Assembly (NCBI GenBank): GCA_022823505.1
Contig: JAJEIA010000118.1
Coordinates: forward strand, 1 to 64,000
DNA length: 64,000 nucleotides
Direction of reading: 5' to 3'
DNA from: Dehalococcoidia bacterium
GTDB lineage: Bacteria > Chloroflexota > Dehalococcoidia > Lucifugimonadales > UBA3495
Positions 39,780-49,577 of this stretch are shown here, piece after piece; the first letter of the stretch is position 1; each line of letters opens with the position of its first letter. A program made the position numbers and the translations under genes. Below the pieces are notes generated by a model that had not been told where the DNA came from, ran no database searches, and saw only the letters and a program-made list of their open reading frames with translations.

Positions 39780-41015
39780 ATGTTCCTGATGCGTTTTACC
39801 GAACGGGCCTACGTGAACTACACCGAGGAGGACGTGCGCAACTCGCCCAACGAGGCGGTGCGACTCACGTTTTCGAACTCCAACTTCGACCCGCAGGAAG
39901 GCCACTACCTCTATAACATGTACCTGGACGAGTACGAGTACTCGGAGGAAATGGGGTTCGACGGTCTGATGCTCAACGAGCACCACAACACGCCAACCTG
40001 CCTGGGCGCGACCATGAACCTCGAGGCCGCAATCCTGGCCCGCAACACCAAGAACACCAAGATCGTGCTGCTGGGCAACCCGCTGCCCATCTTCGACAAC
40101 CCCATCCGCCTGGCCGAGGAGCTGGCCGAGATCGACATGATCTCCGGCGGCCGGCTGGTGTCGGGCTTCGTGCGCGGCACCGGCGTGGAGAGCCTGGCCA
40201 CCAACACCAACCCGCTGCACAACCGCGCCCGATTCGAGGAAGCCCACGACCTGGTCATCAAGACCTGGACCACGCCGGGACCCTTCCGGTGGGAAGGCGA
40301 CCACTACCACTTCCGCGTGGTCAACCCGTTCCAGGTGCCGATGCAGAAGCCGCACCCGCCCGTCTGGATCCCTGGCACCGGCAGCCCAGAGACCCTGGTC
40401 TGGTGCGCCGAGCGCAACTACCCTTACATCTTCCTGGAAACCGACCCGCAGGGTACCCAGGACATGAAGGCCATCTACGCGGAGGCCGCCCGTGAGCACG
40501 GCTATGAGCCCGGCCCGGAGAACTTCGGATACCTGGTGCGCATCCACGTGCAGGACACCGACGAGAAAGCCTATGACGTGGGCAAGGGCTACATGGTGGG
40601 CAACATCGGCGTCGGCCGCATCCCGCTGCCCCGGGACTACGCCTCGCCGGTGGGCTACGGCAGCCGCAGCGACGACCCGCGCTTCCTGCGCCTGCGCGAG
40701 CAGATCCGCAGCGACCCGTTCCGCGTCGGCGGTTTGGACGGAGCGCAGTACGATTCCATCCTGGACTCCAAGCGGTGGATCATCGGGAGTCCCGACACCG
40801 TGATCAGCCAGTTGCGCGAAGTGCTGAGCTTCATGCGCCCCGGCATCCTGGCCGTGTGGACTAACGACGGCTCCATCAGCCACGAGGACACCATGCGCTG
40901 CCTGGAGCTCATGGGACAGGAAGTCCTGCCGGCCCTGCGCGAGATCGGCGAAGAACTGGAACTGACAGATCCCTTCCAGAAGGAAGGCGTGCAGCCCGGG
41001 CTCACCGCGCTGTAG
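39780..41015 (+). CDS. LLM-class flavin-dependent oxidoreductase
   Basis: 411 residues; AGGAGG precedes the ATG. Segments EMGFDGLMLNEHHNTPTCLGATMNLEAAILARNTK, LLGNPLPIFDNPIRLAEELAEIDMISGGRLVSGFVRGTGVESLATNTNP and TWTTPGPFRWEGDHYHFRVVNPFQVPMQKPHPPVWIPGTGS define the family. It is the same subtype as 13556-14818. The alpha/beta hydrolase gene follows 45 bases later, so the two may act on one substrate, for example oxygenation followed by ester or lactone hydrolysis (inference). Confidence 0.9.
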   Translation: MFLMRFTERAYVNYTEEDVRNSPNEAVRLTFSNSNFDPQEGHYLYNMYLDEYEYSEEMGFDGLMLNEHHNTPTCLGATMNLEAAILARNTKNTKIVLLGNPLPIFDNPIRLAEELAEIDMISGGRLVSGFVRGTGVESLATNTNPLHNRARFEEAHDLVIKTWTTPGPFRWEGDHYHFRVVNPFQVPMQKPHPPVWIPGTGSPETLVWCAERNYPYIFLETDPQGTQDMKAIYAEAAREHGYEPGPENFGYLVRIHVQDTDEKAYDVGKGYMVGNIGVGRIPLPRDYASPVGYGSRSDDPRFLRLREQIRSDPFRVGGLDGAQYDSILDSKRWIIGSPDTVISQLREVLSFMRPGILAVWTNDGSISHEDTMRCLELMGQEVLPALREIGEELELTDPFQKEGVQPGLTAL

Positions 41016-41060
41016 CCATCGCCTCCTCCGTTACCATTTCAGCAAGGAGCAAGAACCCAA

Positions 41061-41840
41061 ATGGCAAACTTCACCGAGGAAACCATCTCCGTTGCCGGCG
41101 GCAACCTGCAGGTGTACAAGGGAGGCAACGGCGACCCGCTGCTGGTGCTGCACGGCGCCGGCGGCAACGCCGGTCCCCGCCGCTACGCCCACGCGCTGGC
41201 CGAGAAGTTCACCGTCTACCTGCCCTCCCATCCCGGCTATGGCAAGAGCGACCGGCCCGGCTGGGTGGAGACCATGCAGGACCTGGCCTGCTTCTATACC
41301 TGGTACCAGGAGCAGGAGGGGCTGGAAGACGTGCGGGCGATCGGGTTCTCCATGGGCGGCTGGCTGGCGGCGGAAATGCTGTCGATGACCGGCCACGCCT
41401 TCAGCAAGGTAATGCTGGTGGGAGCTGCCGGCATCAAGCCGGTGGAGGGCGAGATCACCGACATCTTCATCATCAACCCCGGTCAGATCCGCGACCTGGC
41501 CTACCATGATCCCGGCCAGGTGCCCGAATGGGACGAGATGTTCGGCTCTGACCCAACTCCCGAGCAGGCCGAGCAGGCGGAGAGCGACCGGGAGATGGCG
41601 ATCCGATTGACCTGGCGTCCCTACATGCACAACCCGCGCCTGCCGGCCAAGCTGGGCCGGGTCAGCGTACCGACCCATATCGTGTGGGGCGAGAACGACA
41701 ACCTGGTGCCGGTGGAGTGCGCCGACCTGTACCAGCAGGCGCTCTCGGGATCCCTGGTCACCGTCATCCCCAACTGCGGTCACTCACCGCAGATCGAGAA
41801 GCCGGACGACTTCGTGCGGTCAGCGCTGGCCTTTCTTTAG
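41061..41840 (+). CDS. Alpha/beta hydrolase
   Basis: 259 residues. Catalytic elements are visible: oxyanion-hole segment LHGAGGNAGPRR (about 30), nucleophile elbow GFSMGGWLAAE (about 97), acid in VWGENDNLVPVE (about 212) and His in IPNCGHSPQIEKPDDF (about 240). Cytoplasmic. It follows an LLM gene on the same strand. Substrate unknown; ester or C-C bond hydrolases share this fold. Confidence 0.9.
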   Translation: MANFTEETISVAGGNLQVYKGGNGDPLLVLHGAGGNAGPRRYAHALAEKFTVYLPSHPGYGKSDRPGWVETMQDLACFYTWYQEQEGLEDVRAIGFSMGGWLAAEMLSMTGHAFSKVMLVGAAGIKPVEGEITDIFIINPGQIRDLAYHDPGQVPEWDEMFGSDPTPEQAEQAESDREMAIRLTWRPYMHNPRLPAKLGRVSVPTHIVWGENDNLVPVECADLYQQALSGSLVTVIPNCGHSPQIEKPDDFVRSALAFL

Positions 41841-41879
41841 GCCGGCGCCACAAAGCCCCAGTCGACCAAGGAAGCAAAC

Positions 41880-42446
41880 ATGGCCACGACGCCCATCGGT
41901 GAGAAGCTGCTTACCGCTGACGAATTCCTCCGCTTGTGCGAACAGCGGGTGATCAAAGGTGAATTGGTCAGGGGAGTGGTAAGAGACACAGTGCCATCAG
42001 GGGGAGAACACGGCGAAATAGCAATGGCGTTGGGGGCCGCGCTAGCCGCGCACGTTAGGCTCAACAGATTGGGCCGCATAGCTGGATCGGATGCTGGTGT
42101 CATATTGGAGCGCGACCCCGATACGGTGCGCGAGGCGGATGTAGCTTACTTCTCGGCGCACACGTTGCCTCTGGACGTCAAGGTTCGCGGGTTCTACGAG
42201 GTGGTCCCGGATCTGGTCGTCGAGATAATCTCGCCCAACGACAGCCCGCAATACGTGGCTGACCGGGTGGCGATGTGGCTGAGCCACGGCGTTCGCCTGG
42301 CGTGGGCCGTGTACCCGGTGTCTCGCACCGTAGCTGCCCATCTCTCAGCAGGGCTGACCCTCATCTACACCGAAAACGATGAGCTGGACGGTGGCGACGT
42401 GCTCCCTGAGTTCCGTTGCCGGGTACGCGACATCCTGGACTGGTAA
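41880..42446 (+). CDS. Uma2 family nuclease-like protein
   Basis: 188 residues; AAGGAAG precedes the ATG. Core segments: LTADEFLRLCEQRVIKGELVRGVVRD, VREADVAYFSAHTL, VVPDLVVEIISPNDSPQYVADRVAMWLSHGVRLAWAVYP. The Lys usual in the sDxxxxxxxKvxxyL stretch appears to be Arg here (ADRVAMWL), so catalysis may be altered. It is convergent with the PQQ beta-propeller gene. Confidence 0.88.
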   Translation: MATTPIGEKLLTADEFLRLCEQRVIKGELVRGVVRDTVPSGGEHGEIAMALGAALAAHVRLNRLGRIAGSDAGVILERDPDTVREADVAYFSAHTLPLDVKVRGFYEVVPDLVVEIISPNDSPQYVADRVAMWLSHGVRLAWAVYPVSRTVAAHLSAGLTLIYTENDELDGGDVLPEFRCRVRDILDW

Positions 42447-42456
42447 TCGCCAGTTG

Positions 42457-43809
42457 TCACTCCACCGCGTGCAGCCGGCCGTCGGTTGTTCGCACGTACA
42501 ACCTGCCGCCGGCATAGGCCGGCGGCAATTCTATGGGCCCGCCTACGTCGATGTTCCACAACATCGAGCCGTCCGCCCGGTTCAGGCAGTACACCCGCCC
42601 GTCCCGCGCGCCGAAGTAGATCCGGTCTCCCAGTATGATGGGCGAGCTGACGATCCCGCCGCCCGCCTCAGAGCGCCAAAGCTGGTCGTCGGTCAGGGCG
42701 TCGCGGGCGTAAAACAGGCCGTCGCTGTCACCGACGTAATATATGCCGTCGGCAATGGCGGGCGATGACACTATCCCCTGCGTATGCCGCTCCTCCGGCG
42801 CGAACCGCCATCGTTCTCCCCGCTGAGCCGGCGGTGGCGGCACGCCCGGGATCTGCCAGATCCACATCTGGAACCAGGCCCGCTTGATCCAGTAGAGACC
42901 CGGCATCCCCTTCACGCTCGTGTCGATCGCGTAGAGCGTCCCGCCGGACGGGAAATATGCAGTATTTCCGGTGACCACCGGCGGCCCCTCAGCCGAGCCG
43001 GCGGTCAGAAAACGGAACCGCCGCCTCCCGTCGTCCGCATCGATGAAGTACAGGTTGCCCTCGTCGTCCGCCGCGTAGAGCCGATCGCCGTGGAGGGTGG
43101 GCGTGGTCTTCACGTTGCCCTTGAGCTTGTGCTTCCAGAGCTGTTCGCCGGTCTGGGCGTCCAGGCCGTAGATGATGTTGCCCGCGGAAGTCACGTAGGC
43201 CACTCCGCCATGCACCAGGGCTGACGCCGAGATGGGGAGGTGCGCCTTGAAATCCCACGCCTGTTCGCCGGTGTCCTGGTCCAGCGCAAGCATCCGGTGG
43301 TTGGTCAGGCCCACGAACACCAGGTCGTTGTTGGCGATGGTGGTGGCATGGTCCATGGGTCCGGGAGTTTCCACCGACCACAGCCGCTGTCCCAAATCAG
43401 CATCCAAGGCCAGCACCTGGAAGTGCCCGCCCACAAACACTTTGCCGTCCGCCACCAGCGGCGCGGAACGGGTGTAGGGGCCCAGGTCCTGGGACCAGGC
43501 AATGCGGCCGGCGGGTTGCTGTTCAACCTCAGGGATGTACCCGTTGAGACTGGTGCCATAACCCAGCATCGACCAGCGTCCGGCGTTGGAAGAGGAGGAT
43601 GCTGCGGCGGACGGGCTCCCCGCAAACCAGCGAACCGGATTGGGCAAGCTGAACCAGAATATCCACCCCAGGATCGCCACCAGCAGCAGTACGCCCGCCG
43701 TCACGGCCGGCTTCAGCAGCCGCATCCGGTAGCGACGGCGGGCAGTACGCTGACTGCGTTCAACCCATTCGGGAAACTCTGCCTGGTGTTCCTGTTCCTG
43801 CGTACTCAC
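42457..43809 (-). CDS. PQQ-like beta-propeller protein, membrane anchored
   Basis: 450 residues from GTG. One N-terminal membrane segment (LLKPAVTAGVLLLVAILGWIFWFSL) follows a basic cytoplasmic tail, then repeated beta-propeller blades with GKVFVGGHFQVLALDADLGQRLWSVETPG, LALDQDTGEQAWDFKAHLP, IYGLDAQTGEQLWKHKLKG and YCLNRADGSMLWNIDVGG. This is the PQQ_2/BamB-like repeat pattern (DxxTGxxxW). No quinoprotein catalytic residues are evident; a scaffold or outer-surface binding role is likely. No bam genes are adjacent. Confidence 0.85.
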   Translation of the reverse strand: MSTQEQEHQAEFPEWVERSQRTARRRYRMRLLKPAVTAGVLLLVAILGWIFWFSLPNPVRWFAGSPSAAASSSSNAGRWSMLGYGTSLNGYIPEVEQQPAGRIAWSQDLGPYTRSAPLVADGKVFVGGHFQVLALDADLGQRLWSVETPGPMDHATTIANNDLVFVGLTNHRMLALDQDTGEQAWDFKAHLPISASALVHGGVAYVTSAGNIIYGLDAQTGEQLWKHKLKGNVKTTPTLHGDRLYAADDEGNLYFIDADDGRRRFRFLTAGSAEGPPVVTGNTAYFPSGGTLYAIDTSVKGMPGLYWIKRAWFQMWIWQIPGVPPPPAQRGERWRFAPEERHTQGIVSSPAIADGIYYVGDSDGLFYARDALTDDQLWRSEAGGGIVSSPIILGDRIYFGARDGRVYCLNRADGSMLWNIDVGGPIELPPAYAGGRLYVRTTDGRLHAVE

Positions 43810-44021
43810 TTTCCATCAACCTGCCATCGCGAGCGGAGCATGGCAATCTCGTTGCCGAGGAGTCGCCGCTCAGTCCGCCAGATTGCCACATCGCTTCGCT
43901 CCTCGCAATGACAAACCGGGTGCGCGTGACGGTGTTCCTGTTCCGGCATGGCGGTTAACACACTGGTAGGGGCGAATGATCATTCGCCCCTACATTCTAA
44001 CCTCAGGCGTGGCGCCGGTGT
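43810..44021. repeat. Intergenic stretch with two palindromic repeats
   Basis: 43824-43912 is an inverted repeat (ATCGCGAGCGGAGCATGGCAATCT / AGATTGCCACATCGCTTCGCTCCTCGCAAT) of the same family as 2629-2761. 43966-43993 is a perfect 28-base palindrome, GTAGGGGCGAATGATCATTCGCCCCTAC. No gene is seen. Confidence 0.75.
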
Positions 44022-45122
44022 TTAGACATTGCGCTGCTTGGGGTCCAGGCGGTCTCGCAGCCAGTCGCCCAGCAGGTTGACCGACAACACGGTGAACAGG
44101 ATGGCGAGGCCGGGGAAGAAGGAGACCCACCAGGAGTCGATGATGAGCTCGCGGCCGTCGGCCACCATGACGCCCCATGCCGGGTTGGGCCGAGGAATGC
44201 CGGCGCCGAGGAAGCTGAGACCGGCTTCCAGCAGGATCACGAACCCCAGCTGGAGGGTGGCCAGCACGATGATGGTGTTGACCAGGTTGGGGAAGATGTG
44301 GCGCACCATGATACGGATTTCCGACGAGCCGGCCACCCGAGCCCTGGCGACGAAGTCCTGGGTCTTGAGCGCCAGCGTCTCGCCGCGAATCAGCCGGGCG
44401 TAGCGTGACCAGAGGAAGAGGCACACCACGATTAGCACGTTTTCGATGCGCGGCCCCAGCGTTGCGGCCAGCACCAACGCGACCAGGATCAGCGAGATCG
44501 ACAGGGACATGTCGACCAGGCGCATGACCACGGTGTCCACCCAGCCCCCGTAAAATCCGGCCAGGATGCCCAGAACGGTGCCGATCAGTCCCGACACGAA
44601 GATCGCCATCATGGATACCACCAGCGCCAGACGCGCGCCGTGGACGATGCGGCTGAATATGTCCATGCCGTTCTTGTCGGTGCCGAGGAGGTACTTGCCC
44701 TGGCCTCCGGGTTTGACCACGATCTGGATCTGGTCGCCCAGTATCGGAGCCTCACCCGCTGCCTTGCCTACAACGCTGGCGTCGCCGATGCGGACGGTCC
44801 GTTCGGCGTCGCTCAGCTTGATTTCATTCTGCCGGTTGTCCCGGTTCACCCGCTCCACCACGGTACGCACGGAAACCACGTCGCTGGACCAGGCCGGCGG
44901 AACCAGGCGGTCGTCCAGATCGCCGCGCCTTGGGTTATGCGGAGCGATCAGCTCGGCGAAAACTGCCGGGATGAGCAGGAACACCAGCAACATCGTCACC
45001 GGGAAGAGCGGAAGCCGGCGGATCTCCGAGATCCAGTGGCGGATCCTGCCCAGGGCGCCGGGGCGTACTGCCGCTTCTTCCGAGACGGGACTGGCCGGAA
45101 CGGGAGCCGTGGTGATAGCCAT
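44022..45122 (-). CDS. ABC transporter permease, DppC/OppC type
   Basis: 366 residues; GGAGG 7 nt before the ATG. Inner-membrane permease with an N-terminal OppC-type segment, a large extracytoplasmic insert ([26 protein letters not shown]...[25 protein letters not shown]) and the ATPase-contacting EAA loop [25 protein letters not shown]. Third gene of the SBP-permease-permease unit. Substrate (peptide, nickel or other) is not deducible. Confidence 0.92.
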   Translation of the reverse strand: MAITTAPVPASPVSEEAAVRPGALGRIRHWISEIRRLPLFPVTMLLVFLLIPAVFAELIAPHNPRRGDLDDRLVPPAWSSDVVSVRTVVERVNRDNRQNEIKLSDAERTVRIGDASVVGKAAGEAPILGDQIQIVVKPGGQGKYLLGTDKNGMDIFSRIVHGARLALVVSMMAIFVSGLIGTVLGILAGFYGGWVDTVVMRLVDMSLSISLILVALVLAATLGPRIENVLIVVCLFLWSRYARLIRGETLALKTQDFVARARVAGSSEIRIMVRHIFPNLVNTIIVLATLQLGFVILLEAGLSFLGAGIPRPNPAWGVMVADGRELIIDSWWVSFFPGLAILFTVLSVNLLGDWLRDRLDPKQRNV

Positions 45123-45181
45123 GCCTCATCCTCCACCGATGGACACTTTCGATGCCGATGCCATTGACTTGCTCGCTGGCG

Positions 45182-46105
45182 CTAGTTGTACCGGATCCGG
45201 GGGTCCAGGTACGCGTAGAGTATGTCGACTACGAGGTTTGCGAAGATGTAGATGGACGAACCGATGATGACCACGGCCTGCAACACCTGGAAGTCGCGGC
45301 CTCGGACGGCCCCCACCGCGAGCTGCCCCACACCCGGCCAGGAGAACACGGTTTCCACGATGACGGTACCCGTGAAAAGGCCGCCGATAATGATGGCAAA
45401 GTAGGTCAGCGGCGCGATGAACGCGTTGCGCAGGCAGTGTTTCCAAATCACCTTCCATTCGGGCACACCCTTGATGCGCGCCAGCTTGACGAACTCGGTA
45501 TCCAGCACGTCCAGCATGGACGAGCGGATCAGGCGCAGGAGGGCCGCCACCTGGAAGAACCCCAGGGTGAACGCGGGCATGATCATGTGAGCCAGTCCGC
45601 CCTTGCCTGACGAGGGCAGCCAGCCCAATTGCACCGCAAAGAGCCACAGCAGCATGATGCCCAGCCAGAAGCTCGGCACCGACTGGCCCAGGAAGGCCAC
45701 CGCCTTGCCCTGGTAGTCCAGCCAGCCATCCTTGCGAGCGGCGGTGATGACCCCCAGGGGCACGCCCAGAACCACGGCGATCACCATGGCCAGGCCGCCC
45801 AGTTGCAATGTGGCCGGGAAGCGGTCCATCACCATTCCCATGGCGGTCTGTCCGCCGAAGGCATAGGACTCGCCAAAGTCGCCCCGAACCGCATTGCCCA
45901 GGAAGACCAGGTAGCGCATGTGCAGCGGCTTGTCCAGACCCCACTTTTCCTTCAGCGCGGCGATGTCCTCAGGGGTGGCTTCACCCATGGGCAGCATCAC
46001 CGACGTGGGGTCTCCGGTGATGTTGGAGAGCATGAACACGATGATGCTCACCAGCAGGACCGCGATGATGGCCTGCCCGACGCGGAAAATGATGAACCGC
46101 TGCAT
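45182..46105 (-). CDS. ABC transporter permease, DppB/OppB type
   Basis: 307 residues; AAGGGAGA precedes the ATG. Six-span permease starting FIIFRVGQAIIAVLLVSIIVFMLSNITGDPTSVMLP, with the EAA loop LDVLDTEFVKLARIKGVPEWKVIWKHCLRNAFIAPLT. The end YAYLDPRIRYN is typical of DppB. It follows the SBP gene. Confidence 0.93.
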   Translation of the reverse strand: MQRFIIFRVGQAIIAVLLVSIIVFMLSNITGDPTSVMLPMGEATPEDIAALKEKWGLDKPLHMRYLVFLGNAVRGDFGESYAFGGQTAMGMVMDRFPATLQLGGLAMVIAVVLGVPLGVITAARKDGWLDYQGKAVAFLGQSVPSFWLGIMLLWLFAVQLGWLPSSGKGGLAHMIMPAFTLGFFQVAALLRLIRSSMLDVLDTEFVKLARIKGVPEWKVIWKHCLRNAFIAPLTYFAIIIGGLFTGTVIVETVFSWPGVGQLAVGAVRGRDFQVLQAVVIIGSSIYIFANLVVDILYAYLDPRIRYN

Positions 46106-46192
46106 TGTCGTCTCCCTTGCCTACCGTGGGCACCCGGCGGTACGGGCCCACGGCGTCATCCCTTATGTGGCGATAGGCTGCGGTCGGTTTCC

Positions 46193-48013
46193 CTATTGGG
46201 CCCTCTTGGCGTACTCCAGGTGACCGAAGACGCCGGTCAGGCTGCCGAACTTGTACTCCGCCACATCCTCGGGGTTGACCACGAGCGTGGCACGAACGTT
46301 GACGATGGGGATGGTGCGGTAGTTGTCGTAGATGTGGTCGCCCATCTCCTGGGCCAGCCGATGCCGCTCAGTGGGGTCCGTCTCCTTTAGCAGGGCCTCG
46401 TAGTTGTCATCATAGATCTGGTGCTCGATTTAGGCGACGCCGCCGCCGGGTAGACCGGTCTCCGGATTGACTTCTCCGGTGTAGTAGTAGATGCGGGCGT
46501 TGGCGTTGATCTGCCGGATGGTCTGGCGCACCGGGAGGATGAAGTGGGCGTCGTGCTGGTCGCGGAAGGCGTCCAGCGCGCGGGCAAACTCCACCTCCAC
46601 CAGCTTCACGTCGATGCCGATGTCCTGGAAGGACTGGGCGACGGTCTGGGCGACCTCGATGGTCTCCGGCAAGCCGGGCAGGCTGCTCTGCCACACTTCC
46701 ATGTAGAAGCGGTTTTCGCCGTTGTCGCCGGGGAAGCCGGCCTCGTCAAGCAATTGCTTGGAGCGTTCCGGATCGAAACCGTACCGCTCGTCAAACTCAT
46801 CGGCCCAGCGAGGGTTCCAGCCCTCCAGCGAGTCGTGGAAGATGGTGTTGTACATGGGCTCGCCGCGGCCCTTGAACAGCTCGTTGATGATCTGCTCGCG
46901 GTCGATGGCGCGGTTCATGGCCTCACGGACCAGACGACCGGTCTCCCCCGGCGCAGTCCACGGCTCGGTTTCGGGGTTCCAGTTCACCTGGCTGAGCTCG
47001 TACTGCCCGAAAGGCATGATGGTCAGGCCCACGGAAGGCAGCGGGCTCTCGAAGACCTCCATCCCTTCGTCGATGGCCTGCTGGTGCAGCACCTTGGGGA
47101 TGTCCACCATGTTGGCTTCGCCGGTGAGCAGCATGGCCAGGCGGGTCAGGTCCTCGGGCGTGGTGCTAATCCGCATCCGCTTGAACTCGGGGTTGACGCG
47201 CCAGTGGTCGTAGGGCACAGCCTCGTACTCGGTGTATTCCTTCAGCTCGCGGTTGACGAACTGGAAGCCACCGGTTCCCGCCGGCCCATTCTCGAACATG
47301 GCGTCGCCCTCCTCCGCATGCTGAGCCGAGCTGCGGACGGCGGCGCAGGGGACCACCAGAATGTTGAACCACCAGTCGGCCACATCAACCTGCGGCTGGG
47401 CCAGCGTCATCTTCAGGGTATAGTCGTCGACAACCTCCGCCTTGCCGGCATCGATCATCTCGGTCATGGAGTCGTACCCCATGAACTTCTTCAGGGGGCC
47501 CTTGCAGCCGGCCAGGGGGTCGGACATCTGCTGGTCAATGGTGAAGATCAGGTCTTTGACGGTGAACTCACCCCAGCCGAAGTGCATCTGGACGCCTTCC
47601 TGGAGATAGAAGGTGTACTCGGAAGCGTCGGGGCTGACGTCCCATTCCCGGGCCAGTTGCGGCAGAATGGTGGAGACGCCGGTGTCGGGCGAAATGGTGG
47701 TTGGGTTCTCCCAGATCGGCCGGAACACCAGGTGCCCGCTGCTGGTGGCCAGCCAAGGGAAGAAGGTGTCCTGAGGCAGCGGGGTCACGGCCATGTGGAG
47801 GTAGCTATCCTCGTCGGCCATGGCCGGCATGGCGGTGGGCTCGGGAGCAGCGGTGGCTGCGGCCTGGGCCGGGGCCGCCGGCGCCTCGGTGGCGGCGGGT
47901 GCGGCAGCCGGCTCCGCGGCCGTGCCGCCACAGGCGACAATCACGGACAGGAATACAATCAACAGGGGAACTGCGGCGAAGCGCAACGCGTTTCGGATAC
48001 GGCGAACTGCCAT
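46193..48013 (-). pseudogene. ABC transporter substrate-binding lipoprotein (SBP_bac_5) with internal TAA
   Basis: The start at 48013 has GGAGG 8 nt upstream and a lipoprotein signal (LLIVFLSVIVACGG). 527 residues of family 5 solute-binding sequence run to a TAA at 46430-46432. The same frame then continues without interruption for 78 more codons (IEHQIYDDNYEALLKETDPTERHRLAQEMGDHIYDN...YAKRAQ) to a TAG at 46193-46195. The tail is the conserved C-terminal part of family 5 proteins (D-P-x-E-R-x-x-L...I-Y-D...I-P-I). The undisrupted product would be 606 residues. Either a recent nonsense mutation, a base-call error, or a protein truncated by about 13 percent. Confidence 0.85.
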
Positions 48014-48353
48014 GCGGATACCTCCGTTTCAGTCAGCGGATTCCCGTGTGCCGCCAAACATTAGCATCGGCGATACCTGATGTCAAATATTCATAATCGT
48101 GATATTGAGCGGGATGTAAAATATTCAACCCCATGCCTGGAGGGTTGAATGTCGTTGTCAGTGGACGGCGTTTCGAACGATCTCGTCAAACAAACAGCGT
48201 GTTGCGAACTTGGCAGATCCACGGGTGGATTGCGCGGTATTACGTTGCGATAATCCTTTCCGGATTGCCGTTGCGTGTGCGCCATTACAACCATATACTC
48301 CCGCGCGGTTATCTTCCCGGTGAAACCGTCCCATCTCAGTGGCATACCCCTTC
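48014..48353. other. Divergent intergenic region between ABC SBP and CoA-transferase genes
   Basis: 340 bases without a gene. It contains the SBP promoter (48058-48086) and an AT-rich block with AAATATTCATAATC and AAAATATTCAACC near 48086-48130. No promoter stands out for the rightward CoA-transferase genes. Confidence 0.55.
48058..48086 (-). promoter_or_regulatory. Promoter of the SBP-permease unit
   Basis: TTGACA (rc 48081-48086), a 17-base spacer and TAATGT (rc 48058-48063) on the minus strand, with AT-rich upstream DNA that could serve as an UP element. Confidence 0.6.
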
Positions 48354-49577
48354 ATGTCAGATGATTTGACAACGCCCCCGTTGCTCCCCGAGAGTGAACG
48401 ATTGCCCGGCCCGCTGGAAGGAGTTCGGGTCATTGAGTGGGGCGCGATGGTATCGGCGCCGTTCTGTGCCAAGGTGCTGGCGGAGTTCGGCGCGGACGTC
48501 ATCAAGGTGGAGCCGCCCGAGGGGGACGCGGCCCGGCGGGTGGGACCATTCCCGGACGGTCAACGCCATGCGGAACGCAGCGGGCTGTTCCTGTTCGCCA
48601 ACCTGGGTAAGCGGGGCGTGACCCTCGACACCAACACGCGAGACGGCATCGAGCGGCTGCACGACCTGCTGAACGACGCCGATATGTTCGTCGAGAACCA
48701 GCCCTTCCCGGCTCTGGAGCCGGCGGGAATCGACTCGACCACGCTGCGCCGTCGCCACCCGAACCTGATAACCGTTTCGCTGTCGGCATACGGGCGCACC
48801 GGCGACTACCGGGAGTACGCCGGCTACGACCTGCAGGTGAACGCCCTGAGCGGCATGAGCTTCGGCACGGGCCACTCGCATCGGGAGCCGCTCACCACAC
48901 CGGATCGGCAGGCCGGGTATCTGGCCGGCCTGGGCGGGGCCTATGCCGCCATCGTCGCGCTGCTGGCCCGGGAGTCGAACCTGGCCGGCGACGGCGGGGC
49001 GGACGGGGGACAGTACATCGACGTGGCCGATTCGGGGGTGATCAGCACACTTCTGACCGGCTACCACCTGCCGACGTTCATCTACCGGGGGATCGCCGGC
49101 TCGCGTTCGGGTAACCGGATGCGCCTGGGCCTGTTTCCCAACTGCGTTCTGCCCTGCCGGGACGGATACGTGTGCATCGACGCCCCGCAGATGGAGCAGT
49201 ACCAGCGGTTCCTGAGCCTGCTGGGCGACCCTGACTGGACCGAAAACCCGCGCTACCGGGACCGTCGGGCCATGAGCGACCGGTATCCCGTGGAGGCCGA
49301 GAACCTGATCGCCCCCTGGTTCATGGAGCACGACAAGGCGGAGATCCTGCAGCTGTGTCTGCAAAACCGCATTCCCTGCGCGCCGGTGTTGACCATGGAC
49401 GAAGCGCTGGAAATGCCCCACCTACATCAGCGTGACTGGTTCGTGGGATCGGAACATCCCGAGGCCGGCGGTTACCGCTATCCCGGGGCGCCGGTGAGGT
49501 TGCACGGTTCGCCTTGCCGCGTCGTCCGTCCCGCGCCGTTGCTGGGGCAACACAACGCGGATGTGCTGGACGGATGA
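48354..49577 (+). CDS. CaiB/BaiF (class III) CoA transferase, catalytic-type subunit
   Basis: 407 residues from the ATG at 48354; an in-frame GTG at 48339 is the track start. Class III CoA transferases move CoA between carboxylic acids through an aspartyl anhydride. Segments seen: LEGVRVIEWGAMVSAPFCAKVLAEFGADVIKVEPPEGDAARR, LFLFANLGKRGVTLDT, and EYAGYDLQVNALSGMSF, in which the D fits the catalytic Asp position. The stop overlaps the next gene's ATG, so the two are translationally coupled and may form a heteromer. Confidence 0.9.
   Translation: MSDDLTTPPLLPESERLPGPLEGVRVIEWGAMVSAPFCAKVLAEFGADVIKVEPPEGDAARRVGPFPDGQRHAERSGLFLFANLGKRGVTLDTNTRDGIERLHDLLNDADMFVENQPFPALEPAGIDSTTLRRRHPNLITVSLSAYGRTGDYREYAGYDLQVNALSGMSFGTGHSHREPLTTPDRQAGYLAGLGGAYAAIVALLARESNLAGDGGADGGQYIDVADSGVISTLLTGYHLPTFIYRGIAGSRSGNRMRLGLFPNCVLPCRDGYVCIDAPQMEQYQRFLSLLGDPDWTENPRYRDRRAMSDRYPVEAENLIAPWFMEHDKAEILQLCLQNRIPCAPVLTMDEALEMPHLHQRDWFVGSEHPEAGGYRYPGAPVRLHGSPCRVVRPAPLLGQHNADVLDG

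Noticed and set aside
46430-46432. Programmed readthrough or recoding at the SBP TAA
   Set aside because: TAA is not used for selenocysteine or pyrrolysine, and no recoding element is evident. A mutation or base-call error is simpler.
46544-48064. 506-aa plus-strand ORF opposite the ABC substrate-binding protein
   Set aside because: It is a shadow of the real SBP frame, which has a lipoprotein signal and SBP_bac_5 sequence.
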